Shown: positions 1 through 8,343, counted from the first letter of the stretch. The stretch is DNA of 15,278 bases from Bacillota bacterium (GCA_021205715.1 JAJPXA010000177.1:1-15278); one strand, 5' to 3'. A program made the numbers and translations. The notes: a model not told the origin generated them from the sequence alone.

Positions 1-83
1 GTTCATCTCGTAACAAATTATCGCGGGATGTAACACATCTATTGTAAACCTACACAAAAATATATCAAAAGTCCAAATAACAG

Positions 84-112
84 TTGATTTATGCAAATTT
101 TTGAGGTATAAT
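84..112 (+). promoter_or_regulatory. sigma-A type promoter for cysS operon
   Basis: A -35 box TTGATT (84-89) is separated by exactly 17 bases from a perfect -10 box TATAAT (107-112). Transcription would begin near 119, giving a leader of about 55 bases before the cysS ATG at 175. I see no T-box or other riboswitch in that short leader. The sequence upstream (1-83) is AT-rich and holds no recognisable gene. Confidence 0.8.
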
Positions 113-174
113 ATAGGCAATTAAGATGATTCCGCAGCGATTTTCGGCGGGTGATTAAAAGGGGAATAACGGTT

Positions 175-1584
175 ATGAAAATATATAACACAATGACAAG
201 AAGAAAAGAGGAATTCGTGCCGCTTGTGCCGAACGAGGTTAAAATGTACTCCTGCGGCCCTACGGTGTATAACTATATTCACATCGGCAACGCGCGTCCG
301 CTTATTATTTTTGACACGCTCCGCCGTTATTTGGAATACAGCGGCTACAAGGTGACGTTTGTGCAGAATTTCACCGATATAGACGATAAGATGATAAACC
401 GCGCTAACGAGGAGGGCATAACCGTCAAGGAGCTTGGCGAGCGGTTTATTGCCGAGTATTTTGACGATGCGAGGGCGCTCGGCGTTCACGAGGCGACATA
501 TCATCCCAAAGCGACCGAAAATATCGACGCGATAATCGCGCTTATCGAGAAGCTTGTCGACGGCGGTTACGCGTATAACGTCGGCGGGAATGTGTATTTC
601 TCGACCAAAAAATTCAAGTCCTACGGCAAGCTGTCTAAGCAGCCGCTCGAGGAGTTGGAAGCGGGCGCGAGAATAAGCGTCGACGACGAAAAGCGCGACC
701 CCGTGGATTTCGCGGTATGGAAGAAGCAAAAGCCGGGCGAACCGGCGTGGGAAAGTCCGTGGGGAATGGGACGCCCGGGTTGGCATATAGAGTGCAGCGC
801 GATGGCGGAAAAGTACCTCGGCGAAACCATAGATATCCATTCCGGCGGTCAGGATTTGATTTTCCCGCACCACGAGAACGAGATAGCGCAGAGCGAGTGC
901 GCGCACTGCGGCAAGGAATTTGCGCGCTATTGGATGCACAACGGCTATATAAATGTTGACAATAAAAAGATGAGCAAGTCGCTCGGCAATTTCTTTACCG
1001 TCCGCGACATACGCGAAAAATACGACAGCGAGGTTATCCGCTACTTTATGCTGTCGGCGCATTACAGAAATCCGATTAATTTTTCCGATGTGCTTATGGA
1101 GCAGTCGAAGTCGTCGGTTGAGCGCGTGTATACCTGCCTGGAGCATTTGGACTTTTTGCTTAAAAACAGCGCCGACCGCGCGGAAACCGAGGCGGAGCAG
1201 GCGTTTTCGAAAAAGCTCGACGAATGCAAGGCTCATTTCATAAGCGCTATGGATGACGATTTAAACACCGCCGACGCGATTTCCGCGATATTCGATATAG
1301 TTTACGCGTCAAACACCGAGCTTTCGGATACGGAGCAGAACGCGAAAAGCATAGTTGAAAAAACAATAGGGAAGATACGCGAGCTTGGCGAGGTTCTGGG
1401 ACTTTTCCAAAAGCAGGCGGCGAAATCTCTCGATGATGAGATTGAGGAGCTTATAAAGGAGCGCGACGCGGCGCGCGCGGCGAAGGATTGGGCAAAAGCG
1501 GATGAAATCCGCGACAGGCTCAAATCAATGAATATAATTTTAAAGGACACGCCGATGGGCGTGCAATGGAGCTATGCGGAATAA
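175..1584 (+). CDS. cysS: cysteinyl-tRNA synthetase
   Basis: Charges tRNA-Cys with cysteine in the cytoplasm; a class I aminoacyl-tRNA synthetase of 469 residues, the usual length for the bacterial enzyme. The N-terminal Rossmann domain carries the ATP-binding HIGN signature at residues 36-39, just after the cysteine (C27) that normally helps hold the active-site zinc. The central part has the family stretch HIECSAMA and the HSGGQDLIFPHHENE segment with the other zinc ligands. KMSKS is at residues 265-269, followed by the helical anticodon-binding and DALR-like C-terminus. ATG 175 is chosen over an upstream in-frame GTG at 151 because an AAAGGGGA ribosome site lies about nine bases before it and the protein then begins with the family-typical MKIYN. 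The stop overlaps the proposed start of mrnC (TAATG). The cysS-mrnC pairing is conserved in Bacillota. Confidence 0.97.
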   Translation: MKIYNTMTRRKEEFVPLVPNEVKMYSCGPTVYNYIHIGNARPLIIFDTLRRYLEYSGYKVTFVQNFTDIDDKMINRANEEGITVKELGERFIAEYFDDARALGVHEATYHPKATENIDAIIALIEKLVDGGYAYNVGGNVYFSTKKFKSYGKLSKQPLEELEAGARISVDDEKRDPVDFAVWKKQKPGEPAWESPWGMGRPGWHIECSAMAEKYLGETIDIHSGGQDLIFPHHENEIAQSECAHCGKEFARYWMHNGYINVDNKKMSKSLGNFFTVRDIREKYDSEVIRYFMLSAHYRNPINFSDVLMEQSKSSVERVYTCLEHLDFLLKNSADRAETEAEQAFSKKLDECKAHFISAMDDDLNTADAISAIFDIVYASNTELSDTEQNAKSIVEKTIGKIRELGEVLGLFQKQAAKSLDDEIEELIKERDAARAAKDWAKADEIRDRLKSMNIILKDTPMGVQWSYAE

Positions 1585-2000
1585 TGGAAGATTTTAACAA
1601 TATAGCAGCCGCTCGCGGCGAAAAAAAGCCGTCGCTCTATTCGCCGCTTGTGCTTGCGTATATCGGCGACAGCGTGTATGAGCTGTATGTGCGAAGCCGC
1701 GTTATAGAGGAGCACAGCGACCTGCCGGCGCACAAGCTGCATTTGCAGTCGGTAAAATATGTAAAAGCACACGCGCAGTCCGAAAGCATAACGGCGATAG
1801 CCGATATGCTCACCGAGGATGAAACGGCGGTGTATAAGCGCGGACGCAACGCCAAGGCGTACAGCTCGCCGAAAAATGCGGATATAAGAGATTACCGCCG
1901 CGCGACGGGGTTTGAGGCGCTTTTGGGTTATTTGTACCTCTCGGGTAAGCACGAAAGGCTTAACGAGATTATGAGCGCGGCATACGAGAACGCTTTTTGA
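1584..2000 (+). CDS. mrnC: Mini-ribonuclease III (23S rRNA 3' maturation)
   Basis: A 138-residue RNase III-like catalytic domain with no double-stranded RNA-binding domain. In Bacillus subtilis this family trims the ends of 23S rRNA precursor. Visible signatures are LAYIGDSVYE near the N-terminus, which contains the catalytic aspartate, the KRGRNAK motif, and PKNADIRDYR followed by TGFEALLGYLYL, all typical of MrnC. The start at ATG 1584 overlaps the cysS stop as TAATG, with GGAG at 1568-1571 as a distant ribosome site. An in-frame ATG at 1566 would add six residues but has no well-placed ribosome site. Unlike B. subtilis, no rlmB follows; a split transketolase comes next. Confidence 0.93.
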   Translation: MEDFNNIAAARGEKKPSLYSPLVLAYIGDSVYELYVRSRVIEEHSDLPAHKLHLQSVKYVKAHAQSESITAIADMLTEDETAVYKRGRNAKAYSSPKNADIRDYRRATGFEALLGYLYLSGKHERLNEIMSAAYENAF

Positions 2001-2048
2001 TACGATTATTAAATTTTAATAATAAAAAATTTTTAAGGAGGAACAAAA

Positions 2049-2897
2049 ATGGATGCAAAAAGAATAACAGAGCTGTCCATTATAGCGAACAAGGTTCGCA
2101 AGAACGCTTTATGCGGCGTTTATAACGCGGCATCGGGACATCCGGGCGGTTCGCTTTCAATCGCGGATGTACTTACCTATCTCTATTTTGAGGAAATGAA
2201 CATCGACCCGAAAAATCCGACAATGGAGGACAGAGATCGTTTCGTTTTATCAAAGGGACACACCGCTCCGGCGCTTTACGGCACTCTTGCCGAGCGCGGA
2301 TTTTTCGACCCCGCGGAGATGAAGAATTTGAGAAGCTTCGGCAGCTTTCTGCAAGGACACCCCGTTTTGGGAAAGGTTCCGGGCGTGGATATGTCGACCG
2401 GCTCCTTGGGTCAGGGCGTGTGCGTCGCGGGCGGTATGGCGCTTGCGGCGAAGCTCGATAACAAGGATTACAGAGTATATTCAATCTTAGGCGACGGCGA
2501 GCTTGAAGAGGGACAGGTTTGGGAACAGGCGATGTTCGCTCCGCATTATAAGCTCGACAACTTTATGATTTTCGTTGACAACAACGGCTTGCAGATTGAC
2601 GGCGATATTACAAAGGTAATGAACCCGACGCCGATTGACGAGAAATTCAAGGCGTTCGGCTGGCACGTTATAAAATGCAGCGCGCACGACTTTAACGAGC
2701 TTGAGGCTGCGGTTGCCGAGGCAAAGGCGACAAAGGGCAAGCCGACGGCGGTAATTATGAAGTCGGTCAAGGGCAAAAACGTTTCGTTTATGGAAAATAA
2801 CGCCGCATGGCACGGAAGCGCTCCGAACGAGGAGCAGTATAATCAGGCAATCGCGGAGCTTAACGAGAAAATCGCGGGATTGGAGGCGCAGTTATAA
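2049..2897 (+). CDS. transketolase, N-terminal subunit
   Basis: First half of a split transketolase (282 residues), equivalent to the thiamine-diphosphate-binding N-terminal domain of the full-length enzyme. The two subunits together move two-carbon ketol units between sugar phosphates in the non-oxidative pentose phosphate pathway. Signs of the family are SGHPGGSLS near residue 29, the RFVLSKGH block, STGSLGQG, and the TPP/metal motif that runs from GDGE (148-151) to NNG (178-180). The start has a strong AGGAGG (2036-2041) seven bases upstream. The 48-base gap after mrnC is AT-rich and holds a possible weak promoter (TTGATA at 1997-2002), too poor to call. The stop TAA overlaps the start of the next gene, fitting one-to-one production of the two subunits. 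Confidence 0.95.
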   Translation: MDAKRITELSIIANKVRKNALCGVYNAASGHPGGSLSIADVLTYLYFEEMNIDPKNPTMEDRDRFVLSKGHTAPALYGTLAERGFFDPAEMKNLRSFGSFLQGHPVLGKVPGVDMSTGSLGQGVCVAGGMALAAKLDNKDYRVYSILGDGELEEGQVWEQAMFAPHYKLDNFMIFVDNNGLQIDGDITKVMNPTPIDEKFKAFGWHVIKCSAHDFNELEAAVAEAKATKGKPTAVIMKSVKGKNVSFMENNAAWHGSAPNEEQYNQAIAELNEKIAGLEAQL

Positions 2898-3829
2898 TGG
2901 GAAAAACAGCTACAAGAGTATCATACGGAAACGCGCTTGTAAAATACGGCATTCCCAACCCGAATGTCGTTGTACTTGACGCTGACCTTTCAAAGTCCAC
3001 AAAAACAGATACATTCAAAAAGGAATGCCCCGAAAGATTTATCAATATGGGCATTGCCGAGGCGGATATGATGTGCGTTGCGGCGGGACTCGCGTCCTGC
3101 GGCAAGATTGCGTTCGCGTCCACGTTCGCGATGTTCGCGGCGGGCAGAGCGTTCGAGCAGATAAGAAACTCGATAGGCTATCCGCATTTGAACGTTAAAA
3201 TCGGCGCGACCCACGCGGGTATATCCGTAGGCGAGGACGGCGCATCGCACCAGTGCCTTGAGGACATCGGTCTTATGCGCACCATCCCGGGCATGGTTGT
3301 TATCAATCCGGCGGATGATATCGAGGCGCAGCTTGCGGTCAAGGCGGCTATCGAGCACGACGGCCCCGTTTATATGCGCTTTGGCAGACTCGCGGTCGAG
3401 GATGTCAACCCCGCGGATTACAAATTCGAGCTTGGCAAGGGCGTGACCTTAAAGGACGGCACTGACGTGACGCTTATCGGCACGGGTCTTATGGTTCAGG
3501 AGTCGCTCAAGGCGGCGGAGCTGCTTGCGGCAGACGGAATAAGCGCGAGAGTTATAAACATCCATACGATTAAGCCGATTGACGCGGAGCTTATAACAAA
3601 GGCGGCAAAGGAAACCGGCGCGATTGTGACAGCCGAGGAGCATTACATTATGGGCGGATTGGGCAGCGCCGTAAGCGAGGTCGTATGTCAAAACGCGCCG
3701 TGTCCGGTTAAGATTATCGGCACGGAGCAGTTCGGACAGTCGGGAAAACCGGCGGAGCTGTTTGAAGCCTACGGCTTAACGGCGGAAAATATAGCAAAAC
3801 AGGCGAGGGAAGTAATCGCGAAAAAGTGA
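2897..3829 (+). CDS. transketolase, C-terminal subunit
   Basis: Second half of the split transketolase (310 residues), holding the pyrimidine-binding and C-terminal domains. The motif RFINMGIAEADMM carries the glutamate (E55) that activates the thiamine cofactor in this family. Other family stretches are FASTFAMFAAGRAFEQIRN, a histidine-bearing GATHAGISVGEDGASHQ block, and GPVYMRFGR before the C-terminal Rossmann-like part. The ATG is entered from the preceding stop (TAATG), so translation is probably coupled to the first subunit. DXP synthase was considered, but the separate-gene arrangement and the sequence style match split transketolases of Clostridia and archaea. The specific sugar substrate cannot be confirmed from sequence. 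Confidence 0.95.
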   Translation: MGKTATRVSYGNALVKYGIPNPNVVVLDADLSKSTKTDTFKKECPERFINMGIAEADMMCVAAGLASCGKIAFASTFAMFAAGRAFEQIRNSIGYPHLNVKIGATHAGISVGEDGASHQCLEDIGLMRTIPGMVVINPADDIEAQLAVKAAIEHDGPVYMRFGRLAVEDVNPADYKFELGKGVTLKDGTDVTLIGTGLMVQESLKAAELLAADGISARVINIHTIKPIDAELITKAAKETGAIVTAEEHYIMGGLGSAVSEVVCQNAPCPVKIIGTEQFGQSGKPAELFEAYGLTAENIAKQAREVIAKK

Positions 3830-3874
3830 TTAGCGCCTTTGCGGTTATTTTAGGAATAAAAACAGGAGAGCTGT

Positions 3875-4405
3875 ATGAAAAAGTTTTTATTGGCGGCGGC
3901 AAGCCTTATATGCGTTATAATGCTTGCGTCGTGCGGCGGCGCTATGTTTGCGGAGCCTTCGCCGACACCCGTTCCGGAGATTGACCCGTCCGAAATCCTT
4001 ACGCTTGACGATGTGGCGGCATATGTGGATTACGAGCTTGTATCGGACGGCGTGATGCGCGACGGCAATACCGCGTCCGTGCTTTACCGCACCGAGCCGA
4101 TAGGTATGGCGGATACCGTCGAAATAAAAATCACGCAGTATAACGAAAGCGTGTCGGCGGACGATGTTTGGAACGAATACGCGGTCGGCAAGGCGGCAAG
4201 AACCACGGCGGAGGACATAGCCGAGCTTGGCGAGAGCGCGTATATCGCGTTCCCGTCGATTAACATATACGACAGAGGGTGCTATATAAAAATCACGGCA
4301 GGCTCCGGAAGCGACGAGGGACAGCGTAATATGCTTTTGAATCTCGCATACGCGGCGGTGCCGAAGTTTGAGGCTGTATGGCAGCCGTTGAATGTAACCG
4401 AATAA
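3875..4405 (+). CDS. small lipoprotein of unknown function
   Basis: A 176-residue protein starting MKK, with a hydrophobic stretch at residues 4-18 and a lipobox LASC in which C20 would be lipidated, so it is probably anchored on the outer face of the membrane. A Pro/Ser-rich spacer (about 27-40) leads to one compact domain of about 135 residues. The pattern in that domain (a GESAYIAF stretch, then a strand pair reading CYIKITAG, then a C-terminal helix) resembles small extracellular lipoprotein domains of the DUF3558-like kind, but I cannot assign a family. The ribosome site AGGAGAG is at 3864-3870. It follows the transketolase by 45 bases with no terminator seen between, and the strong stem-loop after it ends the unit. 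Any link to the transketolase is only positional. Confidence 0.85.
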   Translation: MKKFLLAAASLICVIMLASCGGAMFAEPSPTPVPEIDPSEILTLDDVAAYVDYELVSDGVMRDGNTASVLYRTEPIGMADTVEIKITQYNESVSADDVWNEYAVGKAARTTAEDIAELGESAYIAFPSINIYDRGCYIKITAGSGSDEGQRNMLLNLAYAAVPKFEAVWQPLNVTE

Positions 4406-4460
4406 AAAAACGGTTTGCGATTGCGGAGCGAACACTCCGATTAATCGCAAACCGTTTTTT
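4405..4460. terminator. bidirectional Rho-independent terminator
   Basis: Perfect 18-base arms (4405-4422 and 4443-4460), including an A-run on the left and a T-run on the right, enclose a second small stem (CGGAG 4424-4428 with CTCCG 4435-4439). Read on either strand, the hairpin is followed by a T-run, so it can stop both the rightward lipoprotein transcript and the leftward ileS transcript. It starts at the lipoprotein stop codon and ends six bases from the ileS stop. Confidence 0.92.
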
Positions 4461-4466
4461 ATTTTA

Positions 4467-7400
4467 TCAAATCTTTTCAACGCCGAGCGTTACATTTTCG
4501 CCGTTGATATTCCATTCCTTTTGGAATCCGCCTTTTCCGTTTATTATCTCGACCGCCAAAACGTCGTTTTTAATGCCTTCGGCATTTTTGTTAATTATGC
4601 CCGTGACCTTGTCGCTGCCGGATTCGTAGACCTTGATGTTGTCCATAACCTCAAATCCCGCGTCCTTGCGCATTGTCTGAATTTTCGAGATAACCTCGCG
4701 CACAAAGCCCTCTTCGATAAGCGCGTCGGTGAGGTTCGTGTCAAGCACAACCGTTATGCCCTTGTCGGCGCTTGAAACATACGCGTCGGACTGCACCGAT
4801 TCAATCAGCAGATCTTCGCGTGCGAGCTTTTCATCGACGCCGTTTACGTTTATCGTAAGCTCATCCGACGCGTTAAGCTCCGCCATCGCCGCGCTTGAGT
4901 CGATATTCGCAAGTATTTCCTTTACGGTGTTGATGTCCTTTCCGAAGCGTCTGCCGAGCGTTCTTAACTGCGGCTTAAACGAGTACGCCGTAAATTGCGA
5001 CACGTCGTCGGTGAATTCAACCGATTTCACGTTAAGCTCGTTTTCGATAATCTCCTTGTAGAAGTCGTCGAGCGGCTCGCCCTTTACGTACATCTTGCCT
5101 ATCGGCTGACGGTTCTTGATATTAGCCGTGTTGCGGCACGCTCTTCCCAAGACGACAACGTTTAACACCTCGTCCATCTTCGTTTCAAGCTCGCTGTCTG
5201 TCATTGCCTCATCCGCTGTAGGGAAATCGCATAAATGTATGCTCTCCGGTGCGTCAGCGTCAATGCTTCGCACGAGGTTTTGATATATATCCTCGGTCAT
5301 AAACGGAATCATCGGCGCCGCCAGCTTGCATACCGTAACCAGCGCAGTGTAGAGCGTCATATACGCGTTAATTTTGTCCTGCGGCATATCCTTAACCCAG
5401 AAGCGCGTTCTCGAGCGGCGCACATACCAATTCGACAGCTCGTCGACAAAGCTGTCCAACGCGCGCGCCGTTTCGGTTATGCGGTAGTTCGACAGATTCT
5501 CGTCAACCGTCTTTATAAGCGTGTTAAGCCGCGATAAAAGCCATTTGTCCATTACGGCGAGCTTGTCATATTCAAGCGTGTACTTCGTCGCGTCGAACTC
5601 GTCGATATTCGCGTACAGCACGAAAAACGCGTATGTGTTCCAAAGCGTGCCCATAAACTTGCGCTGTCCCTCGGTAACCGCGCCGTCGTGGAATTTGTTC
5701 GGCAGCCACGGCGCGCTGTTTTCGTAGAAGTACCAGCGTATCGCGTCCGCGCCGTGCTTTTCGAGCGCGTCGAACGGGTCAACCGCGTTGCCCTTGGATT
5801 TGCTCATTTTCTGACCGTTCTCGTCCTGAACCAAGCCCAGAACGATTACGTTTTTGTACGGCGCTTCATTGAATATAAGCGTCGAAATTGCGAGCAGGGA
5901 ATAGAACCAGCCGCGCGTTTGGTCGACAGCTTCGCTTATGAAGTCGGCGGGGAAGTTTTCCTTAAATATATCCTCGTTTTCGAACGGGTAATGCCACTGC
6001 GCGAACGGCATAGAGCCGGAGTCGAACCAGCAGTCTATAACCTCCGAAACGCGGTGCATTTCCTTACCGCAGTCGGGACATTTTATCGTTACCGCGTCGA
6101 TGTACGGGCGGTGCAGCTCAATATCGTCCGGGCAGTTGTCGGACATCGACTTCAGCTCCTCGATAGAGCCTATCGCGTGGCGCTTGCCGCATTCGCATTC
6201 CCAAATATTAAGCGGCGTGCCCCAATAGCGGTTGCGGCTCAAACCCCAATCCTGAACGTTTTTAAGCCATTCGCCGAATCTGCCCTCGCCGATGGTTTTG
6301 GGAATCCAATTTATTGTGTTGTTGTTGCGGATAAGGTCGTCCTTTACCGCAGTCATTTTTATGAACCATGTGTCGCGCGCGTAATAAATAAGCGGCGTGT
6401 CGCATCTCCAGCAGAACGGGTAGCTGTGTTCGAATTTCGGCGCGTTAAACAGCAATCCGCGCTCATCAAGGTCTTGCAGAATGAGCTTGTCCGCGTCCTT
6501 GCAGAATGTTCCCGCCCATGCAGTTTCCGCGGTCATTTCGCCCTTGCCGTCAACGAGCTGAACGAAAGGCAGGTCGTAATTGCGTCCGACATTCGCGTCG
6601 TCCTCACCAAACGCGGGCGCGATGTGTACGATGCCCGTGCCGTCGGTAAGCGTTACATAGCCGTCGCAGGTAATGTACCAGCATTTTTTATCCGGCTTTA
6701 CAAAGCTGTAAAGCGGCTCATATTCCATACGCTCAAGGTCTTTGCCGACATATTTTTCCGCGACCTCATATTCCGCGTCGGGGAAATTCGCCGAAACAAG
6801 CGCCTCGGCAAGTATATAGTAGGTGTCCTCAACCTTTATTTTTACATATGTTTCCTCCGGATTCACGCAGAGCGCGACGTTTGACGGAAGCGTCCACGGT
6901 GTTGTTGTCCATGCGAGGAAATAGGTGTTGTCCTCGCCCGCAGCTTTGAATTTCGTGGTCGCGGAGCGTTCCTTGACATCCTTATATCCCTGAGCCACCT
7001 CGTGCGAGGAAAGCGGCGTTCCGCAGCGCGGGCAGTAGGGGACTATCTTGTGACCCTTGTACAAAAGTCCCTTGTCCCAAATCTTTTTAAGCGCCCACCA
7101 CTCGGATTCGATGAAGTTGTTGTCGTAGGTCACATAGGGGTCGTCCATATCCGCCCAAAAGCCGACGGTGCTTGAGAAATCCTCCCACATACCCTTGTAT
7201 TTCCAAACAGATTCCTTACATTTTGTGATGAACGGCTCGAGTCCGTATTCCTCAATCTGTTCCTTGCCGTCAAGACCGAGCATTTTTTCAACCTCCAGCT
7301 CTACGGGCAGACCGTGGGTGTCCCATCCCGCTTTGCGCAGAACCTTTTTGCCCTTCATCGTCTGATAACGCGGAATCATATCCTTTATAACGCGCGTTAA

Positions 7401-7577
7401 AACGTGACCGATATGCGGCTTGCCGTTAGCGGTCGGGGGACCGTCGTAGAACGTGTAGACGTCGTGTCCCTCGCGTCGGTCGATACTCTTTTGGAAAATT
7501 TTATTGTCTTTCCAAAACTTCTCAACCAGCTTCTCACGCTCAACAAAGTTTAAGTCCGTCGAAACCTTTTTGTACAT
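4467..7577 (-). CDS. ileS: isoleucyl-tRNA synthetase, type 2 (eukaryote-like)
   Basis: Charges tRNA-Ile with isoleucine. It has 1036 residues, longer than the roughly 920 of the B. subtilis type. HIGH is at residues 55-58 and KMSKS at 590-594. The CP1 editing domain is present, with TTTPWTLPSN and an APAFGEDD stretch. The segment PFCWRCDTPLIYY and a four-cysteine zinc-knuckle-like insertion (CEC...CPDC, upstream of KMSKS) match the type 2 enzymes. The C-terminus has no cysteines, so the C-terminal zinc finger of type 1 enzymes is missing. Type 2 enzymes are known to be naturally insensitive to mupirocin; here that is inference. The ribosome site AGGAGG (7591-7586) sits eight bases before the ATG. 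Expression should be controlled by the T-box leader just upstream. It follows divIVA on the same strand, as in many Bacillota. Confidence 0.96.
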   Translation of the reverse strand: MYKKVSTDLNFVEREKLVEKFWKDNKIFQKSIDRREGHDVYTFYDGPPTANGKPHIGHVLTRVIKDMIPRYQTMKGKKVLRKAGWDTHGLPVELEVEKMLGLDGKEQIEEYGLEPFITKCKESVWKYKGMWEDFSSTVGFWADMDDPYVTYDNNFIESEWWALKKIWDKGLLYKGHKIVPYCPRCGTPLSSHEVAQGYKDVKERSATTKFKAAGEDNTYFLAWTTTPWTLPSNVALCVNPEETYVKIKVEDTYYILAEALVSANFPDAEYEVAEKYVGKDLERMEYEPLYSFVKPDKKCWYITCDGYVTLTDGTGIVHIAPAFGEDDANVGRNYDLPFVQLVDGKGEMTAETAWAGTFCKDADKLILQDLDERGLLFNAPKFEHSYPFCWRCDTPLIYYARDTWFIKMTAVKDDLIRNNNTINWIPKTIGEGRFGEWLKNVQDWGLSRNRYWGTPLNIWECECGKRHAIGSIEELKSMSDNCPDDIELHRPYIDAVTIKCPDCGKEMHRVSEVIDCWFDSGSMPFAQWHYPFENEDIFKENFPADFISEAVDQTRGWFYSLLAISTLIFNEAPYKNVIVLGLVQDENGQKMSKSKGNAVDPFDALEKHGADAIRWYFYENSAPWLPNKFHDGAVTEGQRKFMGTLWNTYAFFVLYANIDEFDATKYTLEYDKLAVMDKWLLSRLNTLIKTVDENLSNYRITETARALDSFVDELSNWYVRRSRTRFWVKDMPQDKINAYMTLYTALVTVCKLAAPMIPFMTEDIYQNLVRSIDADAPESIHLCDFPTADEAMTDSELETKMDEVLNVVVLGRACRNTANIKNRQPIGKMYVKGEPLDDFYKEIIENELNVKSVEFTDDVSQFTAYSFKPQLRTLGRRFGKDINTVKEILANIDSSAAMAELNASDELTINVNGVDEKLAREDLLIESVQSDAYVSSADKGITVVLDTNLTDALIEEGFVREVISKIQTMRKDAGFEVMDNIKVYESGSDKVTGIINKNAEGIKNDVLAVEIINGKGGFQKEWNINGENVTLGVEKI

Positions 7578-7616
7578 TTGTATTTCCTCCTAAAATCATT
7601 TTATTGTGCCAAGAGC

Positions 7617-7849
7617 ACAAAAAAAGCTTTCGCCTAAATAAGACGAAAGCATTTACTTCGTTGTACCACTCATACAGGCATATGATATCTCTGTTACGGG
7701 AGAACCCGTCGCGGCTTACTGTTAATTTCTGCCGCGCGGCTCCGGAGTGATTTTCACGTCAAAGCTACCGATAACCGCGCTCACACCGTCCGCGGCTCGC
7801 TTGTATTTTCGCAAAGAGCTACTCTCTCCATCACAGCCTTTGTAATTTT
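7617..7849 (-). ncRNA. isoleucine T-box leader of ileS
   Basis: A complete T-box on the minus strand. Stem I closes by GGAG (7829-7826) with CTCC (7747-7744) and has the AGAGTAG internal-loop sequence at 7825-7819. The opposite side of that loop shows the specifier triplet ATC (7751-7749), an isoleucine codon, followed by A. Stem II is GCGGC (7735-7731) with GCCGC (7715-7711). Stem III is ACGGG with CCCGT (7709-7696). The T-box proper, AGTGGTACAACG (7670-7659), includes the TGGT bulge that pairs with the uncharged tRNA 3' end. The following hairpin (7650-7626) and seven Ts form the terminator. Uncharged tRNA-Ile should favour the antiterminator and switch ileS on. Confidence 0.95.
7626..7650 (-). 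terminator. regulated terminator of the ileS T-box
   Basis: GCTTTCG (7650-7644) pairs with CGAAAGC (7632-7626), extended by a G-U and a C-G pair. It is followed on the minus strand by seven Ts (7625-7619). It competes with the antiterminator built on the T-box sequence at 7670-7659. Confidence 0.9.
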
Positions 7850-7855
7850 AATAAA

Positions 7856-7884
7856 ATTCTACCACACATCCGCCGCGTTGTCAA
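7856..7884 (-). promoter_or_regulatory. sigma-A type promoter for T-box/ileS
   Basis: A consensus -35 TTGACA (7884-7879), a 17-base spacer and a -10 TAGAAT (7861-7856), read on the minus strand. Transcription would start near 7849, about 20 bases before T-box stem I. The promoter lies in the 41-base stretch right after the divIVA stop. No clear terminator separates divIVA from it, so division-cluster transcripts may also run into the T-box. Confidence 0.88.
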
Positions 7885-7902
7885 GCGCGGACGCGGAATT
7901 TT

Positions 7903-8343
7903 TTACTGCGCGTCATCCAACATTTTTATCATATTTTCGCACATGGTGGTAATTCTTGTCTTAAACGTTTCCGTTTCGGATTTCACTTTCAGCATTTCGC
8001 GGTGGCGCTTTATATGCTCGTCGTCAATTTGCTTTGCGAGCCGCGACGCGTCGAGCTTGGCGTTGTTTATAATCATCTGCGCCTCGGCGTTCGCGTTTTC
8101 CTTTATATCCGCCGCGGTCTGTTTCGCAATTTCCACGGACTTCGTCATAGAATCCTCAAGGGATTTGTAATTTTCCACGGTCTTTGAGAGCATACCTATC
8201 TTGTTTTTCAAATTGCGGTTTTCCTTGATTAAGGCGTCGTAATCGCGGATAATCTCATCCAAAAAATCGTCCACCTCATCGCAGTCGTAGCCCTTGATTT
8301 TTTTGCCAAAGTCCTTGTTTTGAATATCGACGGGAGTAATCAT
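7903..8343 (-). CDS. divIVA: DivIVA-family cell division/polarity protein
   Basis: A 146-residue coiled-coil protein. DivIVA binds negatively curved membrane at septa and poles and recruits partner proteins. The N-terminal lipid-binding domain shows FGKKIKGYDCDEVDDFLDEI (residues 12-31), with I16-K17 at the place of the membrane-inserting F17-R18 of B. subtilis DivIVA. The rest is a long heptad-rich helix with the family stretch SMTKSVEIAKQTAADI. The acidic C-terminal tail of the B. subtilis protein is missing. The start at 8343 has AGGAGG (8356-8351) seven bases upstream; the open frame continues to 8559, but that part is inside the ylmH gene in another frame. The stop codon of ylmH lies within this ribosome site, so translation is probably coupled. 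Confidence 0.94.
   Translation of the reverse strand: MITPVDIQNKDFGKKIKGYDCDEVDDFLDEIIRDYDALIKENRNLKNKIGMLSKTVENYKSLEDSMTKSVEIAKQTAADIKENANAEAQMIINNAKLDASRLAKQIDDEHIKRHREMLKVKSETETFKTRITTMCENMIKMLDDAQ

Noticed and set aside
717..959. 80-residue plus-strand frame inside cysS
   Set aside because: Out-of-frame shadow within the conserved cysS coding region.
121..1236. 371-residue open frame on the minus strand opposite cysS
   Set aside because: It is the antisense shadow of cysS, has no recognisable domain, and cysS is certain on the other strand.
1997..2025. Possible promoter before the transketolase
   Set aside because: TTGATA is a fair -35, but no good -10 lies at 16-18 bases; the AT-rich gap alone could give this.
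5688..6884. 398-residue open frame on the plus strand opposite ileS
   Set aside because: Antisense shadow of ileS; composition is Arg/Val/Ala-rich with no family motifs or ribosome site.
7873..7902. Inverted repeat CCGCGT/ACGCGG followed by a T-run on the plus strand
   Set aside because: No plus-strand gene ends here; it overlaps the ileS -35 box, and on the coding strand it lacks a T-run, so a terminator call is not supported.
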